A stretch of DNA of 64,000 nt, from contig JBHGNT010000002.1 in the NCBI GenBank assembly GCA_043228905.1, positions 1,488,001 through 1,552,000 on the forward strand. Reading direction: 5' to 3'. Origin of the DNA: Azolla caroliniana. Lineage: Eukaryota > Polypodiophyta. Both the position numbers and the translations under genes were made by a program. Under the pieces are notes generated by a model. It had not been told where the DNA came from. It worked only from the letters and a program-made list of their open reading frames with translations, and made no database searches. Of the stretch, positions 23,982 through 35,918 are shown piece by piece. Positions within the stretch are counted from its first letter, which is position 1. Each line of letters opens with the position of its first letter.

Positions 23982-24860
23982 ATCCTTGGGAATTAAATAA
24001 ATCATTCCTCTACACATTGTTTGAGGCATTAAACATTCTGCCATAATGTATTGCATCCCTTCCAACATGTCATCCTTAATTAGATCCCAATATTTGATGT
24101 AAAAATATATAGGGAGTCCATCAATGCCTACACAACTTTGTTTGTTCATATTTGAAATTGCATCCCACAATTCCTGCATACATATAGGGGTATTTAGTCG
24201 GTCCATCATCTGAGCAATAGCTCTCTTTGATATCCTGTTTATTATATTTCTAAAGGCATCCTGATCAATCTATTCCTCGTTGCATACATTCAGTAGTTGC
24301 ATATAATAGCTCGAGGCCATTTCAAGCATTTCCTCCTTGCACATGGCCATTGTGCCATCTGTCTTTTTCAAACATGAAGGTTGAGTCCCAGAGCCTCTGC
24401 ATTTTACAACTTCAAAAAAACCTTTCGTAACACGGTCTCCTACCCTCATCCAACTGGCTGCTTTACTTCGATAGGCATTGGCAGTCCTTAGTTTCCGATA
24501 CATATCTAGTTTGCATTTTGCCTCCTCTAATCGGGCCTCAATCCATACGTTATTCGGGTATTGTTCTCTTAGTCGCTGGATAGAAGCAAGTGTCCATTGC
24601 ATTCTCTGTAGTTTCTCCCTAATCTCTTTTCTACTTTTAGTTGTTTTCTTCCGAAAGAAGCATGCACATTCCTCAATTTTCCCAGCCCGCCTATGAGTAG
24701 GATCATGATACATCCATTTGACATTAGACCATAATCTTCTTATATCATTGAATGACATGCTAATCGTTGAAAGTGAATGGAGCACATTGGGATCTAAAGT
24801 GAATGCGAAGCCATTAATTTGATATGATTGATCAAAACAAGGCAAAGCAATTCTCAAGCC
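23982..24860 (-). pseudogene. LINE ORF2 fragment: linker and first RT motifs (upstream part)
   Basis: A frame on the minus strand from 24857 gives the endonuclease-RT linker typical of plant LINEs ('SWMRVGDRVTKGFFEVVKCR', then 'LKKTDG'). After a short break with stops, 24209 onward gives RT motif 1 ('ELWDAISNMNKQSCVGIDGLP') in slightly changed form, ending 'GMIYLIPKDG' at the border near 23982. The next LINE motif is found at 21502, so a 2.5 kb insertion separates the two. The endonuclease domain is absent, consistent with 5' truncation near 24860. Confidence 0.82.
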
Positions 24861-25780
24861 TGTGTATTAGTTTAGATAGGGGGAGTTTGGAAATTCTTAG
24901 AAATGCTCACAAAATCTCTCTTCACTATGCCTTTTGAGCATTGTTACAAGCAAAGATAGTTTATCCATTGGTTGCAAGCATATCAATGGTACTAGAAGAG
25001 AGGATCGCGGATCATAACACATGCCTATTATGTGGGAGATGTAAGTATGGGGTTCCTATGTCATCAAAATGTAGGTGAGTCTACACCACGTGGTGTGTGG
25101 TGCCAATGGAGCCTACACATGTAGCATGTAGCATGTAGATTAAGATGCCTTGCATATGTGTGTGTAGACAAATTTACAAACTCTTGGCCATGTGTTGGAC
25201 TTGGGTGAGATACAAATATATTGTATCAATGAAGACACAATCTATGACATTAAGGATTGAGGATGTGTACTATCTCACAATATATTTGAGTGCAATGTTA
25301 ACTATCCTAATCTTGTCATTACTGACATTCTTTCTCATGGTTGTGGTGTAGGATCTTTTAGATCTCGAGGGATTAGATGAAGCCTTGACTTGTCCTAACT
25401 CCAATCGTTTGCATAGATTCCAGGTGACTGATTAAGCAATAAATATTCCCTTAAATGGACAAGATTTTGGGTGTAGCGAATCGTTCGAATGACCTGCAGG
25501 CTGCAATCACAATGTAGTCTATCAAAACTAAATGTTGGGAGTTACCTTTCAAGCAATTCCTTAGTCTTAATCGCCATTTGATCAAATGCAATTTAGGGAC
25601 ATCCCACTTCAAACTTATTCTCTTTACTTCGCGTGCTTTTTAAGCACATTCGGTGTCTAATTGACACTTTCCACAACTTTCTTTATTCTTTGTGGGTTTC
25701 CTTCCCAATAGCATTAGGAAGAATTATCGAGTAAAAAAGGCCACAATAAAGGTAATTAATGAATTTCGAGGGGCTAATTC
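24861..25780. other. Intergenic region upstream of the CID gene
   Basis: No coding or RNA feature recognised. The last few hundred bases presumably hold the promoter of the gene starting near 25800. Confidence 0.4.
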
Positions 25781-25991
25781 TATAAATATATTTACTTTGG
25801 GGGCTATTCTTTGTAAATATATCTATTTTCTTCTCTCTTTACTTTCTTCTTCGGACACAGATGCGAGAACACAGAGCTAAAGATTAGGGTTTTGTATTCT
25901 GCGTACGGACAGTCTCTTGTACGGGAAGAAGCAGAGAGCTCCAGAGCTTTCATAGAGTGGATTTTTCATTCGATATATTTAGAGATTCAAG
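25781..25991 (+). promoter_or_regulatory. TATA box and probable 5' untranslated exon of the CID gene
   Basis: TATAAATATA at 25781-25790 is followed by CT-rich sequence and a purine-rich exon-like stretch, then a donor at 25992 (CAAG/GTAGTA). A second good donor, ACAA/GTAAGC, lies at 26056. The first coding exon is at 28446 onward, so the leader would be spliced across an intron of about 2.4 kb. Transcript start is inferred only. Confidence 0.45.
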
Positions 25992-26189
25992 GTAGTATTT
26001 AGCTACTTTGGTTAATTCAACATTCTGAGGAGAAGAACACACCATCGCATTACAAGTAAGCCCTTCTCTGTTATTTCATTTTCTTAACGGATGAAAACCC
26101 ACTCTTTCATGGATTAACAAAACTTCGAGAGAATAATTTAAGTATCAGAGAAGAGGTAGTTCTTTGTTTGTAAATGCATGTCTTGAAGA

Positions 26190-26790
26190 TGATTCAAACA
26201 CATCATTTGATATATGTTTAATATTGGCCTGCAAGCACAAATTTTTTTGATACGTGTTTGGGTAACGAATTAGATATCCCAACTTTTGATGTGTTGGTCA
26301 TATGTTATATACAAAGATTTTGATGTATGTCTAATATCATGATGCAAACACAGGTTTTGATATACGTTGAGTGATGATGTAAACGTAAATTTGAATATGT
26401 TGGGTAACCATGTGACTATAGATTTTGATATAGACTGAGTGATGTAAACATAAATTTTCAGATATGTTGATACAGGCTGATTGATGACGTAAAAATAAGT
26501 TTTGATAATGCATTATGATTATGTATAACATTAAATTTTTGAGATATGTTAGTGATGATGGAAACCCAAAATAAACTTAAATTTTGAGCTATGTGGATAT
26601 AGGCTGATTGATGATGTAAACATAAGTTTTGATATATGGATTGTGATGATGTATAAGATTAAATTTTTACCTATGTTGAGGTAATGATAGAGGCCCAAAG
26701 TTTGATACATGTTGGGTTTCAAACATTGCGTAATGAGGCAAACACAAATTTGGAATATGTTGAGTAATGACGTAAACATAAAACTCGATT
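26190..26790 (+). repeat. Decayed tandem repeats in the leader intron of the CID gene
   Basis: Variants of 'GATATATGTTGAGTGATGAT' plus 'GTAAACATAAATTTTGA' recur about ten times at spacings near 45-60 bp. A higher-order unit of about 123 bp is seen twice, anchored on GCTGATTGATGA at 26478 and 26601. Confidence 0.65.
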
Positions 26791-26809
26791 TTACTCAGTA
26801 ATTGTGTGA

Positions 26810-27215
26810 AGAAATTTACAAATCTTGATAGTATCCAAGGACTTCTGCAATGCCGACTTGGTGATAAAATATCAGAAATGCATATTTTTAGCTTTGGAAT
26901 ATGCCCGTTTCTTATTTCCTTGCCACTTTTTTGTACTGTGAAAAAAACACAAAATTTGATATATATTTTGGGTTATTATATGTTTGGGGTTACAATGTAA
27001 AAGTGTAGATCCTGATAATATGCTAAGATTTGTAATGGACATTGAAATTCCAGAAACGCATATGTTTGCCATTACAATTTTCCTTTCATTATTTCAATTC
27101 GATTTATGGGAGTAGATCTTGATAGTATACAAACCTTTTTAATGCCTAATACAGTTATGAAATTCTGCAAATGCAGATTTATGCGTTACCGTCTGCCCGT
27201 TTCTTACATCAGATC
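26810..27215 (+). repeat. Three-copy decayed repeat in the same intron
   Basis: Blocks starting near 26818, 27006 and 27114 share 'AGATC(C/T)TGATA(A/G)TAT', followed by 'AGAAA(C/T)GCATAT' or 'GCAAATGCAG' and 'CCCGTTTCTTA'. They differ by indels, giving units of about 105-190 bp. Confidence 0.5.
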
Positions 27216-28482
27216 AATTATAGAAACCATATTAGTCAGCCATATTCTCTGTTCGATGTTGCCAAACATATCTATCATTGGTAAAAAAGGCATTATGATG
27301 TCTAGAGCACTTTGAAACGAAACTAAAATCATAAGTATGCATGAACTGGAGTAGTTTCTGTTGTTGAACTTTGTATTTGAGGAATATAGCATTATACACT
27401 GAGAAATGTTTTCCTTTCAATCTAAACTTATCCACAACATCTACTTGATCTTGGAAAGATTGTTGCTGTAAAATTTAATTTATAAAAGGAGGTAAAGATT
27501 GCTACATCTAAAGCCTTGAGTAAAACAGGACAAGAACTTGGGGTTCAAATTGTATAGGAAAAGAGTCAATATTGAGGCTGATGTTTCCAGTGTTAGAGGT
27601 TGGGTCTGCCACTTCATAAACTATATACATTGTGTCCATAAGCTGTGATGAACTAGTCATGGGTAGAGACATCTATTTCCATGTAATTTACTTGTGGTTC
27701 AGGACTTAGATACAATGTATTGAATCTTGATCTTATGAGAATTGATTGGAGGAGAATGTACTTGCCATGTGAAGTGTGCTGTTCTTGGCTGACAAACTGT
27801 TCTTACGTTAGTAGGAATGCTTATGAATTTCCTTTGAATTGACTCACTATTATTATTTAGAGGGCGGCCACACTGTGTGGCAACTTTGAAGTACGGGGTT
27901 ATGGGGTTTCATCTGGTTTTCTTTCCATCAAAATTTTTGTAATTTGACATTTTTGGTATGCATTTGTTGTTAAATATTATTGTCTCAGAACTTTTTTTGC
28001 ATGTTTTTAGTCAACAAAGTCATCTCCAGTTTTCTTCCAGTTTGATGGATGGTGATGAGGAACCTGATTGATGTGGACTATAGAAATAAGGACAATTTAA
28101 TGTTAGAGTCTAGAATTCATTTCAATAAGCTCTGATGATTCTGAAATTGCACATGGAATGACATTGATGTTGTTTGTCTACATTTTGGGTCTTTGCCTAC
28201 CTCTAATCTCAACCCCGAATCATTTGGAAGATCATCAGTTGTGTTTCAAATTCATCAACATCGATGTATTTCAATATCGATTTATGATTAGGGCTAATTC
28301 AAATAAAATGATTTAGAGGATTTAAACAGTTAAGAGTCTTGAGTTAGCACTTTAAATTCCAAATTATATGGGTGATTGCAGCTAGTTTACAATTGTGGTG
28401 CGATATATATTTTGATTAAAACTTAAGTTGCACTTGAAATTGCAGGTGGTAATGCTGTATTCCAGGTCGTAAATAGAGGAGG

Positions 28483-31400
28483 ATGAATAGTGCATTTAAT
28501 AACCAGATTTTGGCTGAAAAGCTGAGGAAATTGAACAATTCACAACAAAGCATTGAAAGTATCTTCAAAACTTTACCTGAGATATGAAGTGTTGCATTGA
28601 TAATAGATTTCTAATTCAATCAAAATTTATGATTCTCCTTTTCATTTGTGATATGTTATTCTTAACAATAAATCAGCTCTCTCTCATTGGTGCATCTTCC
28701 ACCGGAAGAAAGCACGTCTTGTGGTGGAGACATGGGATACACAAGTTCGAGACCTCACAAGGGAGCAGCAAATACCCCTACTATACCTTGCAAATGATAT
28801 TCTGCAAAACAGCAGACGTAGGGGTGGAGAGTTTGTTGCTGAGTTTTGGAGGATTCTTCCAGGAGCTTTGAAGGATGTCATGGAAAAAGGTGACGAGCGT
28901 ATACACACTGTCGTGTTTCGATTGGTAAGTTTTTCTTTTATATGACAATAAATGGTTCTATATTTTGTATATGATACAAAAATTGCCAAGGGGTAAAACA
29001 CTTTGACCACTACTTACAATATAAGAAAGGGAAGATAGGAACATATCCATTAGTTTTTCTTTATTTTATCAGATTACCTGTATGATTTTGTTATTTTCCA
29101 AATGTCCTGCTCATCCCAATGAAAGAGAGAAAAGGGGGATGGACTTACCATATAAATGCTCAGATAACACATACAATTGCCCAAGATGGATGGGTTTGAC
29201 CAATAGCATTTTGGAAAATAATGAGAAATGCAGGGTTATTTTGGGAGTTTTTCCCTATGAATAATTAGTTATTCTACCAATATCCTTTACAAGAGTAAGG
29301 AATTTTTGTGCTACAAAATTGTGGAAAGATTTCTGTCTAATTGCAGAGTATTATGATTGATTGCTGCAGGTTGACATTTGGGATGAAAGGAAAGTTTTTG
29401 GATCAAGAGCACGAACATTAAGAGAGGAGTTATTAGGAGATGATCCGCCTACTGATTTACCTGAGCAACAAGTTAAACCAAGTCATACGATTAGAATTGT
29501 AACATTGTTTCCATCTTTGCCGTTTTCAAGCACATACCAAAACATGGTCTGGATTGTAAGTCGTGGCTAAGTTATCCTCGATTTATTGGTAATGTTGTTT
29601 TGGATTGCAGAAGGTACCAGTAGGAGGTATTCTAGAAAAGTTGACATCAGCATATCGATCTGTTAGTGATGTTGCACCTGACGAAGATGCAACATTGGGT
29701 AGATGCAATGCTGCAGTGAATAGGATTGATGGCATAGAAAAGGAATCTATCACTTCGAAGAAATCTTGTGAGTGAATCCTTTCCTCAATTATTTTCTTAA
29801 TTCAAATTAGAGAATATCTGCAAGTGAACATCATTCGTATTTCTCTTCAAGCCAACAATGATGGCTTTTGTATTTTGGACCATACAAGAATATGACGTGA
29901 GATCTCTTCCCTACAATTGAATATATACTTATGCATCTACCCCCATGCACTAGCTTTTTCTTTAGTTGCAATGTAGGGTTAAATAATTTGACAACGAAGT
30001 ATTTGTGCCGATGCACTATTGCCATATTGGTATTAGATTAGTCCGGATATGGTGCAAAGTCTTCCTAAACTGCCCTAGACCCCCAATTCTGATCACTTAG
30101 TTCCTAAGTGTGTGAAAGTTTGTGCATTATTTTATGAGCGTTAATCTTAGACACTAATACTGCTATCACGATATGCAGTATCAATGTGTATCTTGGTAGT
30201 TTAGATATTTACTTGATCATGTCTTTAGTTCTTTTACTAATGAACATCTATAGTTGTGTGCAAGGTGAACTCAAAATGTGCTATATGTGTCCATCAAAAT
30301 TTCTATATCTAACTCAATGCAATTGATTCCAAGTTTTATGGCATAGTGATCTGTAACATTAAAAGGATAGACCATATGTTCTACAAATGGGCACGTTTTC
30401 TCTTGCAAGAGAACAACTGTGCCCGCTTTATTATAGATATGAAAGAATGAAAGACCCAACACATCATACCAAAGGCATGTTGTCATATCTCAATTCTCAC
30501 CAGTGATCTGGCTATTAAATCTAGATTTTATTTTCATAATCATCAAAATTTATACTATTCACTACAATATTTCAAAACCAGTTTGCTGTTACCCGTAGTA
30601 TTTGTGAAATTTTATCTTGTTCCACATGTGATTTGTGTTCACTTGGTATATATAGCAGGGGAACCTCAGAATGTCACTATAGTAGAGGAATTGCAAGAGC
30701 AACAGAATATCCTCACTCATTGTGTCGAACAGCTAGAGATGAGCGAGTTGGCCCGTGCAGCCCTAATTTCTCACTTAAAGGAGGCATTGCGAGAACAGGT
30801 AGATCTTTTTGAATAAGAAATTCACATGTGAGAGAATGATAGAAAGTATATCCTTATCATTTTGATCATTTGAAATCAGGAAAGCAAGCTCGAGCTCATC
30901 CGAACACAACTGCAGGTTACATATTCTTAACTCATGAATTTTCCATCTAACCCTAAGCTTAAAACTATTGATATTATTTACTAAGGGGAAACACACTGAA
31001 ATACTAATTTAACTTTTCAAAAGTAAGCAGAATACTCCGTCTACAAAGACAATTATTACTACACATGCTTATTCTTGTAGTGTTTAAAAAATTAGGATAT
31101 TCTGGTAAACATCCAACAAGTTGGGGTTATTTTTGGTTTTTGTGCTTGATGAAGATCACATTGTTCGTTAAAAAAGTAATTACTTATGATAAAAGTGCGA
31201 GGTATAAAAAGAGGGTTTACATTTTTTCAGACTGCCCGTGCTCAAGCGAAGCGATCAGAAGATTTGTGCCAACGACTCTTAACCAATAATAGTAGCTCTG
31301 ATATTCCAAAAGTTGATCATGGCAATAAGGATTCGGGAACTGTTCCTGATTCTCATGCAGGTTCTCATCATACACAGTCTCCAGCTGGAGGATCTCTTTC

Positions 31401-32187
31401 ATGGCCAGCTGTTCCTTTTGTAGAAACTATATCTTCGATACCCGAAGAAACAAAGACTACCAAAAGTGCTGCCTCCGTTGCTGCTGAGGTGGCTGCCAAG
31501 TTGGCAGCATCAGCCTCTTCAGCGCAGATGTTAACATCAGTCTTATCATCATTTGTTGCGGAAGAAGCTTCTACTTCACATTCTTTGCTTGCAGATGAAG
31601 CACCCCCTGGGACCTTTATTCCAGACAAAAGGCAAAGATTGAATGGACAAAATGAACATATTCAAAATGCAGAGGGGAGTCCATCAAATCCTATACATTC
31701 GGCACCTATGCCACATCGACAAAGCATGACATTATTACACGCACCTGCAACACAACAGCTACAACAAGAACAACACCACCACCACCACCACCAACAGCAA
31801 CAGCATCAACCACCACCACAATACCACCACCCACAGCAGCAACACCACCATCACCACCAACCACAACATACATCGAACACATCGTCTAACGTGCAAGGTC
31901 AGATTTCTCAAGCTCTTCCACCTACACTTCTTCCTCGACCTCAACAAGCACCAGCACCACCACAACAATACATGGGACAAGCCCAAAATGTGCCTCGATC
32001 AAGTTTTGGCTATGGTATGCCCCCACCAATGCCTCCTATGCAGAGGCAGGTAGTTGCTGGTATACCGTCGACGCCCATGCAACCACAAAACCCTAACCCT
32101 AACCCTAATCAAGGACCTTTTCAAGCCATGCAGCCACCGGTTGGATACTATGGCCAACTTCCTTTGCCCACACATCAACGGCAATAA
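28483..32187 (+). CDS. CID-domain protein (RPRD1/Rtt103-like RNA polymerase II CTD-binding), spliced
   Basis: Coding exons: 28483-28558, 28677-28924, 29370-29498, 29611-29767, 30659-30798, 30880-30915, 31231-32187. All have GT/AG borders and the phases close, giving 1743 nt and 580 residues. The N-terminus (1 to about 135) is a CTD-interacting domain: 'ILAEKLRKLNNSQQSIE', 'LSHWCIFHRKKARLVVETW', 'QIPLLYLANDILQNSRRRG', 'RLVDIWDERKVFGSRA'. Proteins of this type bind the phosphorylated C-terminal domain of RNA polymerase II and act in 3' end processing and termination in the nucleus. Residues about 204-285 form a coiled coil of the RPRD type. The remainder is low complexity: an Ala/Ser stretch, a His/Gln/Pro-rich tract near 443-480, and a Pro/Met-rich end. 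The ATG at 28483 opens the conserved N-terminus and follows an acceptor at 28445. The 3' untranslated region follows 32187. Confidence 0.92.
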
Positions 32188-33992
32188 CATGTTTTTTATG
32201 TTTATCTTTTATCTTCTTTCTTCCCATCTTTTGCGTTTTTTGTCGATCTTCAATCTTTGATAGCCTGAGTGGTTTATGGAGTTGAAACCAAAATACCGAT
32301 AGCTGGAAAGACGTTAATCAGTAGTTATGTGTATCCAGATGTTTCAGGATCATCAAATGTCTGGGCTTTTTTAAGGCAGATGGAAATATGGGAGGAAATT
32401 CTACCCTTTTATTAGTCACTGCCATCATCAACATGTCTTCCATTTCATCTTGAAAGAGTGCATTGAATGAAATGACGCCGAAAACCATTTTGTTGTAGAA
32501 CCTTGGTTCGGGAAGTGTTAGCATCAGCATTTTGTCAGATGGCAAGAGATAAGAATCTCTTATGTAGCTTAGGTCATATGACTGTATCCATAATGTTGTA
32601 TTCATGAGTAACATATTATGTTGGATCATTAGTACTGACTATTCTTTTGTAAACTGTGGAAAGGTGTATGAATGTGCAATTTATGTGCACGTTTTGTTGT
32701 ACATTTCAGCATGGAAAGGAGGAATGTTTGAAAACAATAGTTAGCTTTTAAACACCACGCATGCAAATATAAACAATTATTTATGGTCACTTCATTTTAG
32801 TGATGATCAAGATTCTCTTTTCTAGTTTTTAATTTCCTTCCTGACATGATACATTGATAGTAATGTGTTGTCATTGTTGGTTCCTGTGTGAATATGAGAA
32901 AAAACATTGTTTGGGTTAATATATAGGTCTGCCTATGTTGTCATGCTGTGCCAGAAGGATTTACATACTATTTGGTCATGGATCTGGGCCTCAGTTGTGG
33001 TATCAATGGGGAATTAGTTGGACTGTCACTTTTCATTCTGAGTGTACATGTTACTACTTTCCCATTTTCGTATTCATGGACACCATTGAGGCTTAAATCT
33101 TTCATGACCAGACAAAGTCTCTACATTCTGATGTAGGTAATTGATGATAACTATTCTACACATCAAGGGTTTTCTCAAACCATGGAATTCAGTAAAACCT
33201 GAAGGCAATTTTAGTGTGCATATGGAAGGACAAATGAGTAGCATAGCAAACTTAACAACTCAAGAGTGATATGAATCTTGTTCACTCTTGGAACAAAAGC
33301 TTTTCTTGGATAAATTCTTGCAATGTTCCACGAGAATTGCCTAGATGGTATCTCGAGCATGGGATGGTTCAAGGCCCCTTCTAAAGGATGAGAAATTTGG
33401 TAATGTTCTGCTGATTGTTATGAATCAGTGATGAAATTGTGTCAAAATGTCCTATAATCAAATAAGGGAAAGGCTTCAATGGGCTTAAGGGACACAAAAC
33501 ACATGTTTTAAAAAGTTGTTTGTGTTTCCTTTATTAGATGTTTATGGGAGCCTAATGAGTTGTGTGGTATATTTACTATGGATTACGATGTGTGCTTGAC
33601 CTTTTTTGGCCTTTGTTCAACGCTCACATTGGTGCATTCCAATGTCATCTTAAGAGGGTCAAATAGAACCTATTCAAGTAGAAAAATAAACCACTCTTAC
33701 GATGCATCAAATATGGGTTTGACTAGAGAGTTCCGAAAACTACATCAGTGAAGAATTTCAAGGTATGCATTTGAAATCATGGCAAGGACCCAAAGATAAC
33801 ATGACTAGCCTATTGTAAGGAGCTCCAAGACAGCCGGTGCATGAGCCTCAGGAGACTCGGGGCCGATATGTAATGAGGCAAGTCAAGGGTAGTGTGAGCT
33901 TTGAAGAGTCGAATCGAGGTTCGACTTGAATGATGGATGGACATGGGACTCGGTGAGTGGCCAACTCTTAATCCTCTTCCAGATGGTACTTA
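32188..33992. other. 3' untranslated region of the CID gene, then intergenic
   Basis: The first several hundred bases probably form the 3' untranslated region. No poly(A) site was fixed. Beyond about 32760 nothing is recognised. Confidence 0.4.
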
Positions 33993-34343
33993 CGTATGTA
34001 TCTATTATCGTTCAATGTGTAGGGACGATGTATCTATCTATCTATTATGACTCAAAGTGTTGGGACTATGTATCTATGTATCTATTATGACTCAATGTGT
34101 AGGGACTAAGTATCTATGTATCTATTATGACTCAAAGTGTTGGGATTGTATCTATTATGACTCAATTTGTAGGGACTAAGTATCTATGTATCTATTATGA
34201 CTCAATGTGTAGGGACTATGTATCTATGTATCTATTATGACTCAATTTGTTGGGACGAAGTATCTATAATCTATGTATCTATAATGACTCAATGTGTAGG
34301 GACAATGAATGTATCTATGTATCTATCATGACTCAATGTGTGT
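33993..34343 (+). repeat. Minisatellite, about 40-bp unit, about nine copies
   Basis: The unit is roughly 'TATCTATGTATCTATTATGA' followed by 'CTCAATGTGTAGGGACTAAG'. Copies vary mostly at CAATG/CAAAG/CAATT and TAGGGAC/TTGGGAC, and some lack one TATCTATG block. It lies between the CID gene and the coiled-coil gene. Confidence 0.85.
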
Positions 34344-34849
34344 ACGTGTGTGTCTGTAGGAGGAGGAGATCCCCCCAGTGCCCACCATTATTTTTGATTC
34401 TATGTCAGAAAGCTTTTCTAATTGTTGTTTTTTTAATAACTTACTTTACTTCCTCATTCCACCTGTCTATTTTAAGGAAGTGTCCTAAAAAAGGAAACCC
34501 CCTCCCCCCCCCAAAAAAAAACAATGCTACTATCGTTATTATTCTCATTAATAATAAATAAAATATTTTTGGTTGGAAAAGTGAAGAGCTCTTAAATTCG
34601 CATAACGTAAAAGTTTTTTGTTCTTATGTATTTTACTTGTTTTTAAAAAAAACAAAAAAAACAAAAGGCTGTTCGCGTTTATTTACTTTATTTCCACATA
34701 AGAATGTATGTAAATATAAAATATAAATGCACATTCGTGAATAAAATAAATAAATAAACATTAATGATAATAATAACCTGGCAAGAAAATTTAATCCATT
34801 CAAACAGAAGGAGAATTTCTAATAAGAAATAAAAATGAAAATAAAAATA

Positions 34850-35121
34850 AAAATAAAAATTATTATTATGTTCTTCTTCTGTTTCTTCGCCATAGCCACG
34901 ACAACGAAGCTTCTTCTTCCTACCGCCGCCGCCGTTCAACAGGATTCCTGTAGGTAATGATCCTTCTTCCGTTTCTTTCTTCTTCTGCTAATTATTTCTT
35001 TACCTCCTCCGTCGTAATCCCCCCCATCTCTGATTTTTATCTGCTTCTCGTCCTCACCCCCATCGTTGTCATCCGTTTTCTTCTTCTTCTTCTTCGTTCC
35101 TCTTCAGCATGAGCTATCAAG
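34850..35121 (+). promoter_or_regulatory. Probable 5' leader exon region of the coiled-coil gene
   Basis: AT-rich promoter-like DNA gives way at about 34870 to a CT-rich stretch typical of plant leaders. Candidate donors lie at 34954 (CTGTAG/GTAATG) and 35122 (ATCAAG/GTAATC). An ATG at 35109 followed by three codons and one base precedes the second donor; see the coding feature for its possible use. Confidence 0.45.
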
Positions 35122-35918
35122 GTAATCATTTTCACCTTTCGTTTCTTCTCTCTCAATTTCTGTCTTTCTTTCTCTATCCATCAGTTGTCGTATCTCCACC
35201 GTCTCTGATTTAGCTTAATCATATGGCCATAGTCAGTTTTCTTCTTAATTCTCGCCAAGAGAGATATTCGATTTTCGTCCATGTCAAGGAAATATATGAT
35301 CATTCAATCTCTGAATATTATCACAAGCTGATCCATGCCACTACAAAACATTCTGTGAAGAAGATTTCTCTCACAGATTCATGGCCGTTTTTCTTTCTTT
35401 CTATTATACCACATTTATTCTTTGACGAGTATTCTTTCTCACAGTTTCACTTCTGTTTTTGCAATCTCTAATCTAGTTCTTTCTGGAAAAGTGGCCTTCT
35501 CTGTTTGACACAACTCCATATCGCCTGTTTGTATTTCTTTCTAAGTTAGTTTATTCTATGAAGCCGAAGATGAAGAAGAAGAACCTTTCGCACAGTTATT
35601 TTGTTCTTTGTCTTCCACTTCTTCTTTTGTAAAGAAGCTTTTCGCACACTGACAAGACTATAAGAGTGCTTTTTATAAGAGTGCTTTTTATTAGCAGTTC
35701 AGAAGAAGCACTTTGATCAGATAAAAGAAGAACTTCAGAAAGGGAGCTAGCTTTTTAAGGATCGGAGAAAAGCGCAGAAGGGAACCTGAATGATACGATT
35801 GGCAGTTCAATTATAGGAGCAGATTGCTCAGAGAAAACAAGCCTTATAATAATAACCGTTTCTCTGGCAGCTTCTTTCAGTGAAGTTTCTTTCTGGATCA
35901 GATCTGTCCATTCCAGTT

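Noticed and set aside
31759-31986. Minus-strand frame of Trp/Val/Leu residues
   Set aside because: Antisense of the CAC/CAA repeats in the last exon of the CID gene.
33993-34343. Regular repeat array that could be mistaken for CRISPR
   Set aside because: Units are contiguous without unique spacers, and the genome is a plant; it is a minisatellite.
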